DNA of 64,000 nucleotides from an uncultured Bacteroidaceae bacterium (GTDB lineage Bacteria > Bacteroidota > Bacteroidia > Bacteroidales > Bacteroidaceae), in contig CAJOLW010000005.1 of NCBI GenBank assembly GCA_905235525.1, forward strand, positions 62,001-126,000, in the 5' to 3' direction. The position numbers and the translations under genes are program-made. The notes below the pieces were generated by a model, which was not told the DNA's origin, made no database searches, and saw only the letters and a list, made by a program, of their open reading frames with translations. This document shows, in pieces, positions 16,891-25,661 of the stretch; within the stretch, counting starts at the first letter, position 1, and every line of letters begins with the position of its first letter.

Positions 16891-17862
16891 ATGTGGGAAA
16901 TATACAACCCCTCCATTCCTGATTTCATCTGCCAGTTAGCAGAAACACCCGCCATGCAACGCCTCAAGGATGTAGGCATGCACTGCGGATGTGAATACAC
17001 TTCCTTTCCACTGTTCACAGGACTTGACAAATATTCAAGATACCAGCACAGCGTAGGCTGCGCATTGATTGTGTGGCGATTCACCCAAGACATACGCCAG
17101 ACCATTGCAGCGTTGCTGCACGACATTGCCACCCCGACCTTTGCCCATGTGATTGACTTCCTGAATGGCGACCATTTGAAACAGGAATCGACCGAACGGG
17201 ACACAGTTTCCATCATTGAGAAATCAAAGGAAATCACAGCAGTGCTGGAAACACTGGAAGTCACATTGGATGAAGTCGCTGACTATCACCAATACCCTAT
17301 CGCTGACAATGATTCACCCCGATTGTCGGCTGACAGGCTGGAATACACCTTATCCAATATGGTGAATTACCACATAGCCCCGATGGAGTCTGTCAAACTG
17401 TGGTATGACAGTCTGATAATAGGAAAAAATGAAGAGGGGGAAGAAGAACTGATGTTTCCCAATATGGAAACGGCTGAGCCTTTCAGTAAAGCGGCTCTTC
17501 ACACTTCCTACATCTATGTGGCCGACGAGGACAGATTTGCCATGCAGACATTGGCAGAACTGCTGAAGAAGCACATACAACGAGGGGTGTTGGGGATTGC
17601 CGACCTCCACAAGACCGAATGTGAGGTTATCACTATGCTAAACAGGGATGAGGAGGCTCGAAGAGACTGGAGAAAATTCCGGGCTTTGCGACATATCCAC
17701 AGAGGCGACCATGCCGAAGCCAAAACAGTGCATTCGAAGAAACGGTACATCAATCCCTACGTACAAGGTATAGGACGGGTGAAAGACTTGTCAGACACGT
17801 ATGCCCTGGCACTGAACCAATTCTTGGCAAGCCCATTGGATGAGCCTTTGTGGGGAGAATAA
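16891..17862 (+). CDS. HD-domain phosphohydrolase (dGTPase-like)
   Basis: A 323-residue protein with HD-superfamily metal ligands: YSRYQHSVGCALIVW (first His), then ALLHDIATPTFAHV (the H-D pair and a further His). Later, LSADRLEYTLSNM carries the distal Asp. The layout MQRLKDVGM...TRLKHSVG-like, here R-Y-Q-H-S-V-G, is that of dNTP triphosphohydrolase-like HD proteins that act on nucleotides. The substrate is not determined. It is monocistronic, divergent from the cob operon and convergent with gldH. Confidence 0.82.
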   Translation: MWEIYNPSIPDFICQLAETPAMQRLKDVGMHCGCEYTSFPLFTGLDKYSRYQHSVGCALIVWRFTQDIRQTIAALLHDIATPTFAHVIDFLNGDHLKQESTERDTVSIIEKSKEITAVLETLEVTLDEVADYHQYPIADNDSPRLSADRLEYTLSNMVNYHIAPMESVKLWYDSLIIGKNEEGEEELMFPNMETAEPFSKAALHTSYIYVADEDRFAMQTLAELLKKHIQRGVLGIADLHKTECEVITMLNRDEEARRDWRKFRALRHIHRGDHAEAKTVHSKKRYINPYVQGIGRVKDLSDTYALALNQFLASPLDEPLWGE

Positions 17863-17865
17863 CCG

Positions 17866-18327
17866 TCAACGCTCCACTATTACCCCCACACTTTGCACTT
17901 CGTCTAAAGGATTGAGTCGCATGAGATGGGTGACACGCAGGGTGTAGTTGTGATGTGCCTGCATGTGGAAGGGTTGAGGTTTGGAATAGTTCTCGTTCAA
18001 GAGCACGCCTTTGCGAAGACCATTCTCATCGTTATAAAGCGCCAAGTTAAGAGGGGTCACCGAAAGAACAGAATCTCCCTCCAACACTTCAACACGGGCA
18101 ACAATATCCTTATAACGGAACGAGGTCGTGGTTCGGATTCCAAGGGTAACCGTCACATCCATATCTTGCTCCGACGGAGGAATGCTAAAAAAAATGGCAT
18201 CATTGCTGTCCCATTCATTCTTAGACAAGTCCTGATAGAGCGTATAATACAAGTTGTCCTGACAAGCCGCAAAGACGGCAAGGCAGAGACAACCTATATA
18301 TATAAATAATGTATGGACCCGTTTCAT
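17866..18327 (-). CDS. gldH: Gliding motility/T9SS-associated lipoprotein GldH
   Basis: A 153-residue lipoprotein. The signal sequence ends in a lipobox (VFAACQ, lipid Cys near residue 22). The body fits GldH: YTLYQDLSKNEWDSNDAIFF, a central region rich in beta strands (TTSFRYKDIVARVEVL, TPLNLALYNDENG), and the end TLRVTHLMRLNPLDEVQSVG. GldH was named from Flavobacterium gliding mutants but is conserved in non-gliding Bacteroidetes with T9SS. The ATG overlaps the ricT stop by four bases; the order holB-ricT-gldH is common in Bacteroidales, which supports the call. Confidence 0.83.
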   Translation of the reverse strand: MKRVHTLFIYIGCLCLAVFAACQDNLYYTLYQDLSKNEWDSNDAIFFSIPPSEQDMDVTVTLGIRTTTSFRYKDIVARVEVLEGDSVLSVTPLNLALYNDENGLRKGVLLNENYSKPQPFHMQAHHNYTLRVTHLMRLNPLDEVQSVGVIVER

Positions 18328-19448
18328 CCTACAGGGTTGGTGTCGTTGCTATTGTTACTACGTTTCTTTTTCTTCTTCTTGTGACGTTTGTTCTGGCTGT
18401 CGAAACGGTTGATGTTATCTTGGTCAAGAAGATCCACGGAAACTGGCGCGACCTTACGTTCCTCTTCAGTCAGAGATACAGGTTTCTGTCCGTTACGGTT
18501 CATCTGAATCACATCAAAAGCACGACGTGCAGAGATGGTCTTTTCGTTCACCAGCATTTTCTTGTCGGTGGAATAAGTCACCATGCGGGCAAGGATGTCT
18601 GCCTTAAAGAAGAAATACTCCTCATCTTGTGTGTGAAGCGTGATTTCGCGAGAAGGTAACTTCTTTAGCGACTCCATATACTGATCCACCTCGTAGTTCA
18701 TGCAGCACTTGAGTTTAGCACATTGTCCTGCCAACTTCTGCGGATTGAGCGAAATGTCCTGAAAACGGGCAGCCGCCGTGCTGACTGATGAGAAATTGGT
18801 CATCCAGGTGGCACAACAGAGTTCACGACCGCAAGGACCTATACCGCCTATACGTCCCGCCTCCTGTCGAGCACCAATCTGCTTCATCTCAATGCGTACT
18901 CTGAAACGGTCGGCAAGCACCTTGATGAGTTGACGGAAATCGACACGCTCATCTGCAATGTAGTAGAAAATCGCCTTGTTGCCATCGCCTTGATATTCCA
19001 CATCGCCAATCTTCATCTGCAAACCCAGATGGAGGGCTATCTGGCGGCTCTCAATCATCGTCTCGTGTTCACGCTTCTTGGCTTCGTTCCATTTGTCAAT
19101 ATCCGTCTGACGTGCCTTGCGGTAGATTTTCTTCAATTCTGTGCCAGGCTTGAGGTTAGCCTTCTTCACCTGCAAGGGGACAAGACGCCCTGTCATGGTG
19201 ACAGTACCAATGTCGTGCCCAGGACTTGCCTCAACAGCGACCACATCGCCCTTCTCCAAGGGCAGTTTGTTCACATTAAGGAAATAGCCTTTACGCGGTG
19301 GCTTGAACTGGACCTCCACCACATCACATGCAGCCGCATTGTCAGGCAAGTCAGCAAGCCAGTCGTATGTATTGAGTTTATCTGCATGGCGACTACATCC
19401 TTTCGCACAGATGTCGCCACAACAATTTCCACATTTGAATTCTGTCAT
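18324..19448 (-). CDS. ricT: PSP1/RicT-family cysteine-rich protein
   Basis: A 374-residue protein with the PSP1 C-terminal domain. Conserved segments include GTVTMTGRL, YYIADERVDFRQLIKVLA, GARQEAGRIGGIGPCGREL, CCATW and KLKCCMNYE. The N-terminus is also Cys-rich (FKCGNCCGDICAKGCSRH). Several cysteines fit metal or Fe-S binding as known for RicT, part of the Ric complex controlling RNA maturation in Bacillus; the role in Bacteroidetes is unproven. The C-terminus is a basic tail with a run of six lysines. It lies between holB and gldH and overlaps the latter. Confidence 0.88.
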   Translation of the reverse strand: MTEFKCGNCCGDICAKGCSRHADKLNTYDWLADLPDNAAACDVVEVQFKPPRKGYFLNVNKLPLEKGDVVAVEASPGHDIGTVTMTGRLVPLQVKKANLKPGTELKKIYRKARQTDIDKWNEAKKREHETMIESRQIALHLGLQMKIGDVEYQGDGNKAIFYYIADERVDFRQLIKVLADRFRVRIEMKQIGARQEAGRIGGIGPCGRELCCATWMTNFSSVSTAAARFQDISLNPQKLAGQCAKLKCCMNYEVDQYMESLKKLPSREITLHTQDEEYFFFKADILARMVTYSTDKKMLVNEKTISARRAFDVIQMNRNGQKPVSLTEEERKVAPVSVDLLDQDNINRFDSQNKRHKKKKKKRSNNSNDTNPVG

Positions 19449-19500
19449 ACTATTTTATTTTATTTTCGACATCGCCCTGACGGGCAAATATAACGAATCG

Positions 19501-20592
19501 TCATCTGTTTTTAATCAACACTATCATTTTCAGTGCGAAATCGAAAAAAACGATTTTGGCACTGGTGTTCTGTGCAATGTCGCGTTGAGCAAGAGAAAGT
19601 TCTTCCATGATGCCAATCACATTACGTTCGTTGATGAACGGAGCAAACTTGACGGCAAACTGCGACTCCTGCTCGGTCATGTAATTCAGTTCAGACTGAC
19701 GTCCGAAGTTGTAAATGAAGTTCTCACGCACCATCTTCTGACAATAGTCGAGAAATGCTTTGATGCGTTCACGTCCCATACCTGCCACACGCTCGCTCCA
19801 CAAGCGCATCTCCTTCACCCTTCGAGCATACGACAGACGCATCAGTTCGACAAACAAATCGAAGAAGTATTCACCTTCAGAATCGTTGGTGATGGTACGT
19901 AAGGCTTGTGCCATATTGCCATTGCACGAACGAGCAATGCGCTTGGCTTCTGCTGGCAGGATATTGTAACGCTCTGTAAGTGCCTGTTCCACATCCTGTT
20001 CTGTCAGTCGGGGCACAGCCATCATCTGGGTGCGGCTACGTACAGTCTGCAACACCTTATCAGGCTGTTCACTGACAAGAAGGAAAACCGTCTGTGCTGG
20101 TGGTTCTTCCAACAATTTCAAAAGTTTGTTGGCACACTCCGTATTCATCTTCTCAGGTAACCAGATGAGCATGACCTTATAGCCACCTTGACTGGATTTA
20201 AGACTGAGTTTACGCAAAATGGCCTCACTCTCGTTGGCATAGATGACCAACTGCTGGTTTTCCGCACCCGACATCTCCATCCATTCCGACATGCCGAAAT
20301 AAGGGCGTGTCAACAACTGCTCACGCCATTCCTTCAGAAATTCATCGCAATAGGAATCTTTGCCGCTGGATTTCTTATAAATCGGGAAGGCAAAATGGAG
20401 ATCGGGATGTTGCAACTTCTCCGCCATCGCTCCACCACCCAGCAATTGCTGAGCGTATGCCACCGCAATAGGTAAGGCTCCACAACCCTCAGGGCCATAC
20501 AGCATCAAGGCATGGGGCACCCTCCCCTGCTGAAGTTCATCGAGCAGGCGTTGCTTCACGGTGTCCTGTGCTATGATCTGGTCGAAGGTCAT
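19501..20592 (-). CDS. holB: DNA polymerase III subunit delta'
   Basis: A 363-residue clamp-loader subunit. The N-terminus FDQIIAQDTVKQRLLDEL and VPHALMLYGPEGCGALPIA match the family. The P-loop (GPEGCGALPIA) is degenerate, as expected for delta'. NKLLKLLEEPPAQTVFLLVSE and the SRT-like motif VRSRTQMM follow. It loads the beta clamp with DnaX and HolA. It is followed by ricT after 52 bases and preceded by metF (19 bases). Confidence 0.93.
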   Translation of the reverse strand: MTFDQIIAQDTVKQRLLDELQQGRVPHALMLYGPEGCGALPIAVAYAQQLLGGGAMAEKLQHPDLHFAFPIYKKSSGKDSYCDEFLKEWREQLLTRPYFGMSEWMEMSGAENQQLVIYANESEAILRKLSLKSSQGGYKVMLIWLPEKMNTECANKLLKLLEEPPAQTVFLLVSEQPDKVLQTVRSRTQMMAVPRLTEQDVEQALTERYNILPAEAKRIARSCNGNMAQALRTITNDSEGEYFFDLFVELMRLSYARRVKEMRLWSERVAGMGRERIKAFLDYCQKMVRENFIYNFGRQSELNYMTEQESQFAVKFAPFINERNVIGIMEELSLAQRDIAQNTSAKIVFFDFALKMIVLIKNR

Positions 20593-20611
20593 GGGATTTA
20601 AGAGTTGGGAG

Positions 20612-21565
20612 TTAATAGATTACTTTTGCAATTTCCCGGATGCTCTCTGTGGCACCCATCGAATAGAAATGAATGCTGGGTACATGGTGCTGCATCAGTT
20701 CACGACACTGACTGATGCCCCATTCGATGCCCAATTGCTTCACTTCTGCATCTGTGGTGCACTTCTCCATCTCTTTCGAGAGTGCCTCGGGCAAATCAAG
20801 ATGGAAGGTCTTAGGCAGCACATTGAACTGGCTGAGTTTCGCCATCGGCTTGATACCCGGGATGATAGGAATAGTGATGCCTGCCTGACGGGCCAATTCC
20901 ACAAAACGGAAATATTTCTCGTTGTCGTAGAAAATCTGCGTCACGGCATAATCAGCACCCATGTCCTGCTTCTGCTTGAGCACCATCAGGTCAAACTCCA
21001 GATTGGGTGCTTCCTCATGCTTCTCGGGATAAGCCGCCACACCGTATGAGAAAGGTGCGCCTGGGGTCTTGATAGGAGTGCCGTCAACAAACTTTCCCGC
21101 ATTGAAAAGGTTCACCTGCTCAATGAGTTCAGTGGCATGGCTGTAGCCATCTTTCACGGGTTGGAAACGAGCCTCATCCTTTGCCTTGTCACCACGCAGG
21201 ACGAGGATGTCCTGAATGCCCAAAAACTGAAGGTCGAGCAACATATACTCAAAGTCCTCTTTCGTCATGCCACTCACCACCACGTGAGGCACCACCTTGA
21301 TGCCATATTTCTGCATGATGGCACTCGCCACCGCAACCGTACCGGGACGGCGACGCATGAAATGACGGAGATATGTGCCATCTGGCTGCTCCACATACAC
21401 ATACTCACTGCGGTGAGTCGTGATGTTGATGTATTCGGGACTAAACTCTTTCAGTGTATCAATCGTGCTGAAAAGAGCAGACGTACCTGTCCCCTTCATT
21501 GGTGGCAACACCTCAAAGGAGAAGGCAGTCTTTTCGGTCTTATTGATTAATTCTGATACTGTCAA
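20612..21565 (-). CDS. metF: 5,10-methylenetetrahydrofolate reductase
   Basis: A 317-residue FAD enzyme reducing methylene-THF to methyl-THF for methionine synthesis, which in turn often needs cobalamin. Motifs: FSFEVLPPMKGTG at the N-terminus, NITTHRSEYVY, LVLRGDKAKDE, GVAAYPEKHEEAP, and QIFYDNEKYFRF near the centre. The start is a TTG at 21565: MTVSELIN fits the family N-terminus and no ATG is available, because an in-frame stop lies a few codons upstream. It is in a leftward run with holB. Confidence 0.93.
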   Translation of the reverse strand: MTVSELINKTEKTAFSFEVLPPMKGTGTSALFSTIDTLKEFSPEYINITTHRSEYVYVEQPDGTYLRHFMRRRPGTVAVASAIMQKYGIKVVPHVVVSGMTKEDFEYMLLDLQFLGIQDILVLRGDKAKDEARFQPVKDGYSHATELIEQVNLFNAGKFVDGTPIKTPGAPFSYGVAAYPEKHEEAPNLEFDLMVLKQKQDMGADYAVTQIFYDNEKYFRFVELARQAGITIPIIPGIKPMAKLSQFNVLPKTFHLDLPEALSKEMEKCTTDAEVKQLGIEWGISQCRELMQHHVPSIHFYSMGATESIREIAKVIY

Positions 21566-21630
21566 ACTTGTAATGATTTAATGATGAAACGAGAAGGCAT
21601 CATTTATGGGCACCTTCCCGCCCCTTGTGA

Positions 21631-22335
21631 TTATTGCAAATTGCCTTTCAACTGATAGTAAGCGGCAGTCAAGGCAAACAACTCGATAACCTCTGCAAAG
21701 AAAACACCGATGCAGCAACAGCAGAAACCCACAATGGCGATACCAACGATAATGATACCCAAGCCCAACAGTGAGAACGTGTTGCCCGAGGACATGTTCC
21801 ACGATGCACTGATTGACTCAAAGACACCTGCCTCGGGATGCTCCACCTGATACACAGGTGCAAAAATGATGCGAGGAGCCACGAAGAACACAGGAATGAT
21901 GCAACACAATGTGGAAACAACGATAATGATGCTTGTGATCAAATCCACCACAAAAACCTTAAGATACGTTGCAAAAGGAAGTTTGAAAGCATCAAAGGTC
22001 ACCTCTGAGAAACGTCCTGCCATCAGTCCGAGAGCCAAATTGTAAAGTCCCACACTAACGATGAGTTTCAAGATGGCACCAAAGATTCCACCCACCTGGA
22101 AACCATTGAGTGATTGTGTAATTCTTCCAGCACTTTCCCAGTCTTGCCGTCCCAGAGCCTCACCAAGAGCCCGACACGCCTCTTGAGTCACAGCAGGACC
22201 CGAAATCTGACCCAAACCACCTGTCAGCAAGTCCATCAACAGATAAATGACTGCAATGAGCAGACCATACTTCTTGGCATATTCCCAAGCAGAGTTGAGC
22301 GCATTACCTATTTCTAACGAAAAATAATTTGCCAT
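21631..22335 (-). CDS. Multi-pass membrane protein of unknown function
   Basis: A 234-residue protein with about five to six hydrophobic segments, including LLIAVIYLLMDLLTGG, IFGAILKLIVSVGLYNLALG, a stretch starting VVDLITSIIIVVSTLCCI, and LLGLGIIIVGIAIVGFCCCC. It contains a cysteine cluster near the C-terminus. PVYQVEHPEAGVFESISASW resembles the DUF975/YciC-like motif in which a short amphipathic segment of the form 'A-x-x-S-x-x-x' follows a helix. A related layout is seen in the protein at 41392. Function unknown. Confidence 0.75.
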   Translation of the reverse strand: MANYFSLEIGNALNSAWEYAKKYGLLIAVIYLLMDLLTGGLGQISGPAVTQEACRALGEALGRQDWESAGRITQSLNGFQVGGIFGAILKLIVSVGLYNLALGLMAGRFSEVTFDAFKLPFATYLKVFVVDLITSIIIVVSTLCCIIPVFFVAPRIIFAPVYQVEHPEAGVFESISASWNMSSGNTFSLLGLGIIIVGIAIVGFCCCCIGVFFAEVIELFALTAAYYQLKGNLQ

Positions 22336-22368
22336 GTTCTTTATGTTCTATCTTAAGTTTTACCAAAA

Positions 22369-23259
22369 TTACAATTGCTCATAACGATACGCAAAAGTAT
22401 TGCCTTGGGAGATGTCACCTGTAGTGAAACCACGCTTGAACCACTTCATGCGCTGCTGGCTCGTACCATGATTGAAGGATTCGGGCACCACATAGCCTTG
22501 AGCCTTCTTCTGCAAGTAGTCGTCACCGATCACTTGTGCCGTACTGATGGCTTCTTCCAAGTCACCCTCCTCCAACGAACCAAACATGTTCTGCTCATGG
22601 TATGCCCAGACACCTGCAAAACAGTCAGCCTGCAACTCAATCTGCACACTCACCTTGTTCGCCTCGCTCTGCGAAAGTTTTGCCATCTGAGCATGTGCCT
22701 TACCTAAATTGCCCAACAGATACTGCACATGATGACCCACCTCATGTGCAATCACGTATGCGTATGCAAAGTCACCATCAGCACCTAACGATGACTTCAT
22801 GCTCGTAAAGAACGAAAGATCGATATATACGCACTGGTCGGCAGAACAATAGAAAGGTCCCGTGCTGGCACTTGCGCCACCACAACCCGACTGCACCGAT
22901 CCATTGAAGAACACCAACGTAGGTGCCTCATAGGTCTTGCCCATCTTCTTGAACTCTTCGGTCCACACGTCCTCCGTCGAAGCCAGCACCTTCTTCGCAA
23001 ACGACTCCAACTCCTGCTCCTCAGCCGTGGGCTGGTATTCGCCACCGCTGGTAGTGCTCTGCCCTGTGATGACACTCGTCACGTCACTGGTGTTGCTTGC
23101 CACTTGGAACGCCTGATTCAGGTCGCCCGTCGCACAATAAGTAATCAGACCTATCACGATTGCTGCACCGATGCCAAGACCACCCTTGCCACCGAGTCTG
23201 AAACCACCGCCCCGGCGGTCGTCCACATTGGAACTCTCTCGTCTTCCGTCAAGTCTCAT
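22369..23259 (-). CDS. ypfJ: YpfJ-family neutral zinc metallopeptidase
   Basis: A 296-residue protein with the basic N-terminus MRLDGRRESSNVDDRRGGG and one transmembrane helix (residues about 27-45), then a predicted periplasmic peptidase domain. The zinc motif HEVGHHVQ is clear. Upstream is FYCSADQCVYIDLSFF, and downstream ELQADCFAGVWAY holds the third ligand region (E-x-x-A-D). It ends in RMKWFKRGFTTGD. This is the pattern of YpfJ/KPN_02809 zinc metalloproteases; its substrates are unknown. It has its own -7 box and is divergent from the next gene. Confidence 0.92.
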   Translation of the reverse strand: MRLDGRRESSNVDDRRGGGFRLGGKGGLGIGAAIVIGLITYCATGDLNQAFQVASNTSDVTSVITGQSTTSGGEYQPTAEEQELESFAKKVLASTEDVWTEEFKKMGKTYEAPTLVFFNGSVQSGCGGASASTGPFYCSADQCVYIDLSFFTSMKSSLGADGDFAYAYVIAHEVGHHVQYLLGNLGKAHAQMAKLSQSEANKVSVQIELQADCFAGVWAYHEQNMFGSLEEGDLEEAISTAQVIGDDYLQKKAQGYVVPESFNHGTSQQRMKWFKRGFTTGDISQGNTFAYRYEQL

Positions 23260-23299
23260 AGTTTTTTATTTTAAATGGTGAATAGATACAATAAGCATG

Positions 23300-23307
23300 C
23301 AAAGGTA
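23300..23307 (-). promoter_or_regulatory. -7 box upstream of ypfJ
   Basis: TACCTTTG on the minus strand, about 40 bases before the ypfJ ATG. Confidence 0.5.
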
Positions 23308-23457
23308 CAAAAAAGTTTAGAGTTTAGGAGGTAGAGCGTACTTTTTTTGCAATTCAAGACCTACTTTTTCATGAAAAAGGGGTGATTCCCTACCGTGAAA
23401 TCCCTTTCCCCCACCAAAAAACTCCTAACACCTAATTCCTAACTCCCAAATTTTCAC

Positions 23458-23465
23458 TAACTTTG
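23458..23465 (+). promoter_or_regulatory. -7 box upstream of the TonB-C-like gene
   Basis: TAACTTTG on the plus strand, 22 bases before the ATG at 23488. Confidence 0.5.
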
Positions 23466-23487
23466 CCCCGTAAAACCTAAAAAATGG

Positions 23488-23964
23488 ATGAATATGAGAC
23501 TAAATCAATTATTGATGATGCTCGTATTGAGCACCATGGCACTCACAGCCAATGCACAAGACGTAACTGACAAATTGAAAGCCGCCCAGATGTCAGGTTT
23601 CGGTTCTAAAAACAAGGAAGCCATCCTGCAAGGCGCCAAGACAGACAGCATCGCCAAGGCAGATGCCAAAGTCGAAGGTGACACCGATCCCGAATTTCCT
23701 GGTGGTGACCTCTTTTTGCAGGCATACTTGAAAAAGAAACTCCTCCACTCAGATGTAAGTGGCAAAGGTGATGTAACCATCAGTTTCAAGGTTGACAAAA
23801 AGGGTAACATCTATGGTGCAGAAATTACCAAATCTGCAGGTTCCACCCTCGACACCGCAGCCTTCAACATTGTCACCGGCATGCCACGCTGGCGTCCAGG
23901 CCTGACCAACGGACAACCAGCCGACAAACCAGCCAGCGTCACCATCAGTTTCGGCAAAGAATAA
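23488..23964 (+). CDS. Secreted TonB C-terminal-domain-like protein
   Basis: A 158-residue protein. A signal peptide (LLMMLVLSTMALTANAQ) is followed by a TonB_C-like domain: DPEFPGGDLFLQAYLKKKLL, GDVTISFKVDKKGNIYGAEI, and AFNIVTGMPRWRPGLTNGQP. These are the hallmarks of Bacteroidetes energy-transducer TonB C-termini. It lacks the membrane anchor plus proline-rich spacer of a true TonB, so it is a soluble periplasmic relative that may bind receptors or act elsewhere in the envelope. The start could be either Met1 or Met3. It has its own promoter and is followed by a strong hairpin. Confidence 0.85.
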   Translation: MNMRLNQLLMMLVLSTMALTANAQDVTDKLKAAQMSGFGSKNKEAILQGAKTDSIAKADAKVEGDTDPEFPGGDLFLQAYLKKKLLHSDVSGKGDVTISFKVDKKGNIYGAEITKSAGSTLDTAAFNIVTGMPRWRPGLTNGQPADKPASVTISFGKE

Positions 23965-23990
23965 CTGACACCCTTACACAACCTCTAAAA

Positions 23991-24059
23991 CGACGTCGTC
24001 GATGTCGGTCAACCGATGTCGTCGATGTCGGCAAACCGACGTCGACGACATCGATTTTC
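23991..24059. repeat. Three 23-bp imperfect repeats forming a strong hairpin
   Basis: Units of 23 bp at 23991, 24014 and 24037 are built from CGATGTCGTCGA-type words. The second and third units pair: 24014-24031 with 24036-24053 gives an 18-bp stem with one mismatch and a 4-base loop (CAAA), followed by ATTTT. It could act as the terminator of the TonB-C-like gene. It is far more GC-rich and CpG-rich than its surroundings. Confidence 0.85.
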
Positions 24060-24106
24060 ATACCCACAAAGCACCTTTCTCGCAGCAAAAGACAAGAACT
24101 CTAAAC

Positions 24107-24146
24107 AAATGGCGGAAAATCACCTCGCGGTTTTCCGCCATTTTTC
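24107..24146. terminator. Bidirectional terminator hairpin (cassette A)
   Basis: AAATGGCGGAAAA pairs with TTTTCCGCCATTT around an 11-base loop, followed by TTTTTC. It is flanked by A and T runs, so it can work in both directions. Confidence 0.8.
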
Positions 24147-24201
24147 ATATTCATCTCCATAAAAAACGTATTTATTTACCTTTTTGAGCAAAAAAAATCC
24201 C

Positions 24202-24209
24202 TATATTTG
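24202..24209 (+). promoter_or_regulatory. -7 box (cassette A)
   Basis: TATATTTG inside the conserved ATCCCTATATTTGT. It implies a leader of about 70 bases before the ATG at 24285. Confidence 0.65.
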
Positions 24210-24284
24210 TACTTGACATTAGTTTTTAACAAAGTCCATTGTCTACAATCAACCTAAGTATAAACCTATAAAAAACATAACCTT

Positions 24285-25649
24285 ATGAAAAAGACTTTTC
24301 TATTTTGTTTTATAATCATGTCTATGAACTTGATGCCTCGCACTGCTCATGCCCAATCGTTCTGGAAACAACTCGGCAAAGCAATCACAGATATTGCCAA
24401 CACCCCATCCACAGGCAATCAACAAAACAACTCTAGGCCCAGAGTGTACAATGTACAACCAACAACGGCTCAATCAAATACTCGACAAACAACTGTACAA
24501 CAACCAAGTGGCCCACTCTATCAGATACATACAACATCAAACACTAAAACCATTACGTTACAGGGTGGTGTTCAGTATTTAGGGAATTTCTCATGTGGCA
24601 TTGCGTTGGTCAAATGGAAGAAGGGGTGGTTTGCTATCAACCAAAACGGTGATAAAGTTTTTGATTTACCTACAGGTTATTGGCCTGGTGACAAATACAA
24701 AAACACTTACTATGAGTTCAGCAATAACCGTCTCATCATCTGCGCCGAGGCTCAGAACATACTAAATAATAATATAGCAATCATTGATACCCAAGGAAAT
24801 ATTATCAAAGAATTCAAAAACGTAACTGAATTTAGTTCTATTCAGAATGGGGTCGCCATCATAAAAGATGAAAAATATAATGGCTGTTATATAGATCAAG
24901 ATGGAAATGTCCTTTCCAGAACATTGCCCGTTTATGAGGCTCTTACAGTGGGTCCCGTATTAGGATATATGCGAGAAGGGATGAGAAGATTTTATGATGA
25001 CAAGACCAAGAGATATGGCTATTGTGATGAAAAATGCAACATTGTCCTATCTGCGCAGTTTAAAGGAGCCGACAACTTCTTTAATGGTTTGGCAAAAGTA
25101 AAAAACAATGATGATTTGTGGGGTTATATTGACAAAACTGGGCGTTTTGTCATCGAACCAATATATTCGATAGAGCCAGGCTCTTTTTATAATGACTACG
25201 CTTGGGTAAAAGATAAAGCGGGAAAGATTTATTTTATAGACAGAACTGGAAAGTTTGTCTGGCAAGAACCCGCAACAGGGAAACCACAAAGATTATACAA
25301 CTTTCTCTCAGATCTTGACAATGGAGGATATGCTCTTTGGGTTTTTGATAGAAGTCTATACATTGTGGATTCCTCTTTCAGGAAACGAGCCAAACTGTCA
25401 GAAGTGTTTGAGACAAGTGGCAATGTCACATCCTATGATGATGATTGGTTTCAATTCACCGATGATGATATGAGAAATTTTGTCTATGACTGGAATGGAA
25501 GATTACTCTTGAAATTTGATGGGGATTACGGTCGATCCAGCGTGTTCCACAATGGGCTTTGCCGAATGGACGACAATGGCGGGGGTGCTCATTATTACTT
25601 TAATCTAAAAGGAGAAATCGTTATACAATTCAAAGATACACAATTTTAA
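24285..25649 (+). CDS. Secreted WG-repeat protein
   Basis: A 454-residue protein. A signal peptide (MKKTFLFCFIIMSMNLMPRT, ending AHAQ) is followed by a Gln/Asn/Thr-rich linker (residues about 45-90), then WG-type beta repeats: KKGWFAINQNGDKVFD, GCYIDQDGNVLS, RYGYCDEKCNIVLS, DLWGYIDKTGRFVIEP, IYFIDRTGKFVW. WG repeats are thought to form beta-propeller-like binding surfaces; no ligand can be named. It is preceded by cassette A. The thioredoxin-like gene starts 12 bases downstream, so it may head the following operon. Confidence 0.87.
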   Translation: MKKTFLFCFIIMSMNLMPRTAHAQSFWKQLGKAITDIANTPSTGNQQNNSRPRVYNVQPTTAQSNTRQTTVQQPSGPLYQIHTTSNTKTITLQGGVQYLGNFSCGIALVKWKKGWFAINQNGDKVFDLPTGYWPGDKYKNTYYEFSNNRLIICAEAQNILNNNIAIIDTQGNIIKEFKNVTEFSSIQNGVAIIKDEKYNGCYIDQDGNVLSRTLPVYEALTVGPVLGYMREGMRRFYDDKTKRYGYCDEKCNIVLSAQFKGADNFFNGLAKVKNNDDLWGYIDKTGRFVIEPIYSIEPGSFYNDYAWVKDKAGKIYFIDRTGKFVWQEPATGKPQRLYNFLSDLDNGGYALWVFDRSLYIVDSSFRKRAKLSEVFETSGNVTSYDDDWFQFTDDDMRNFVYDWNGRLLLKFDGDYGRSSVFHNGLCRMDDNGGGAHYYFNLKGEIVIQFKDTQF

Positions 25650-25661
25650 ATCAAAAAGGGT

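Larger units (their letters stand above)
24096..24284 (+). repeat. Intergenic terminator-promoter cassette, copy A
   Basis: This copy shares with the other cassettes the GGCGGAAAA hairpin, the stretch ATCCCTATATTTGT, CTTGACATTAGTTTTTAAC, CCATTGTC, CAATCAACC and the end TATAAACCTATAAAAAAC just before the ATG. It leads into the WG-repeat gene at 24285. It is more diverged than copies B and C in the hairpin loop and the region before the promoter. Confidence 0.85.
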
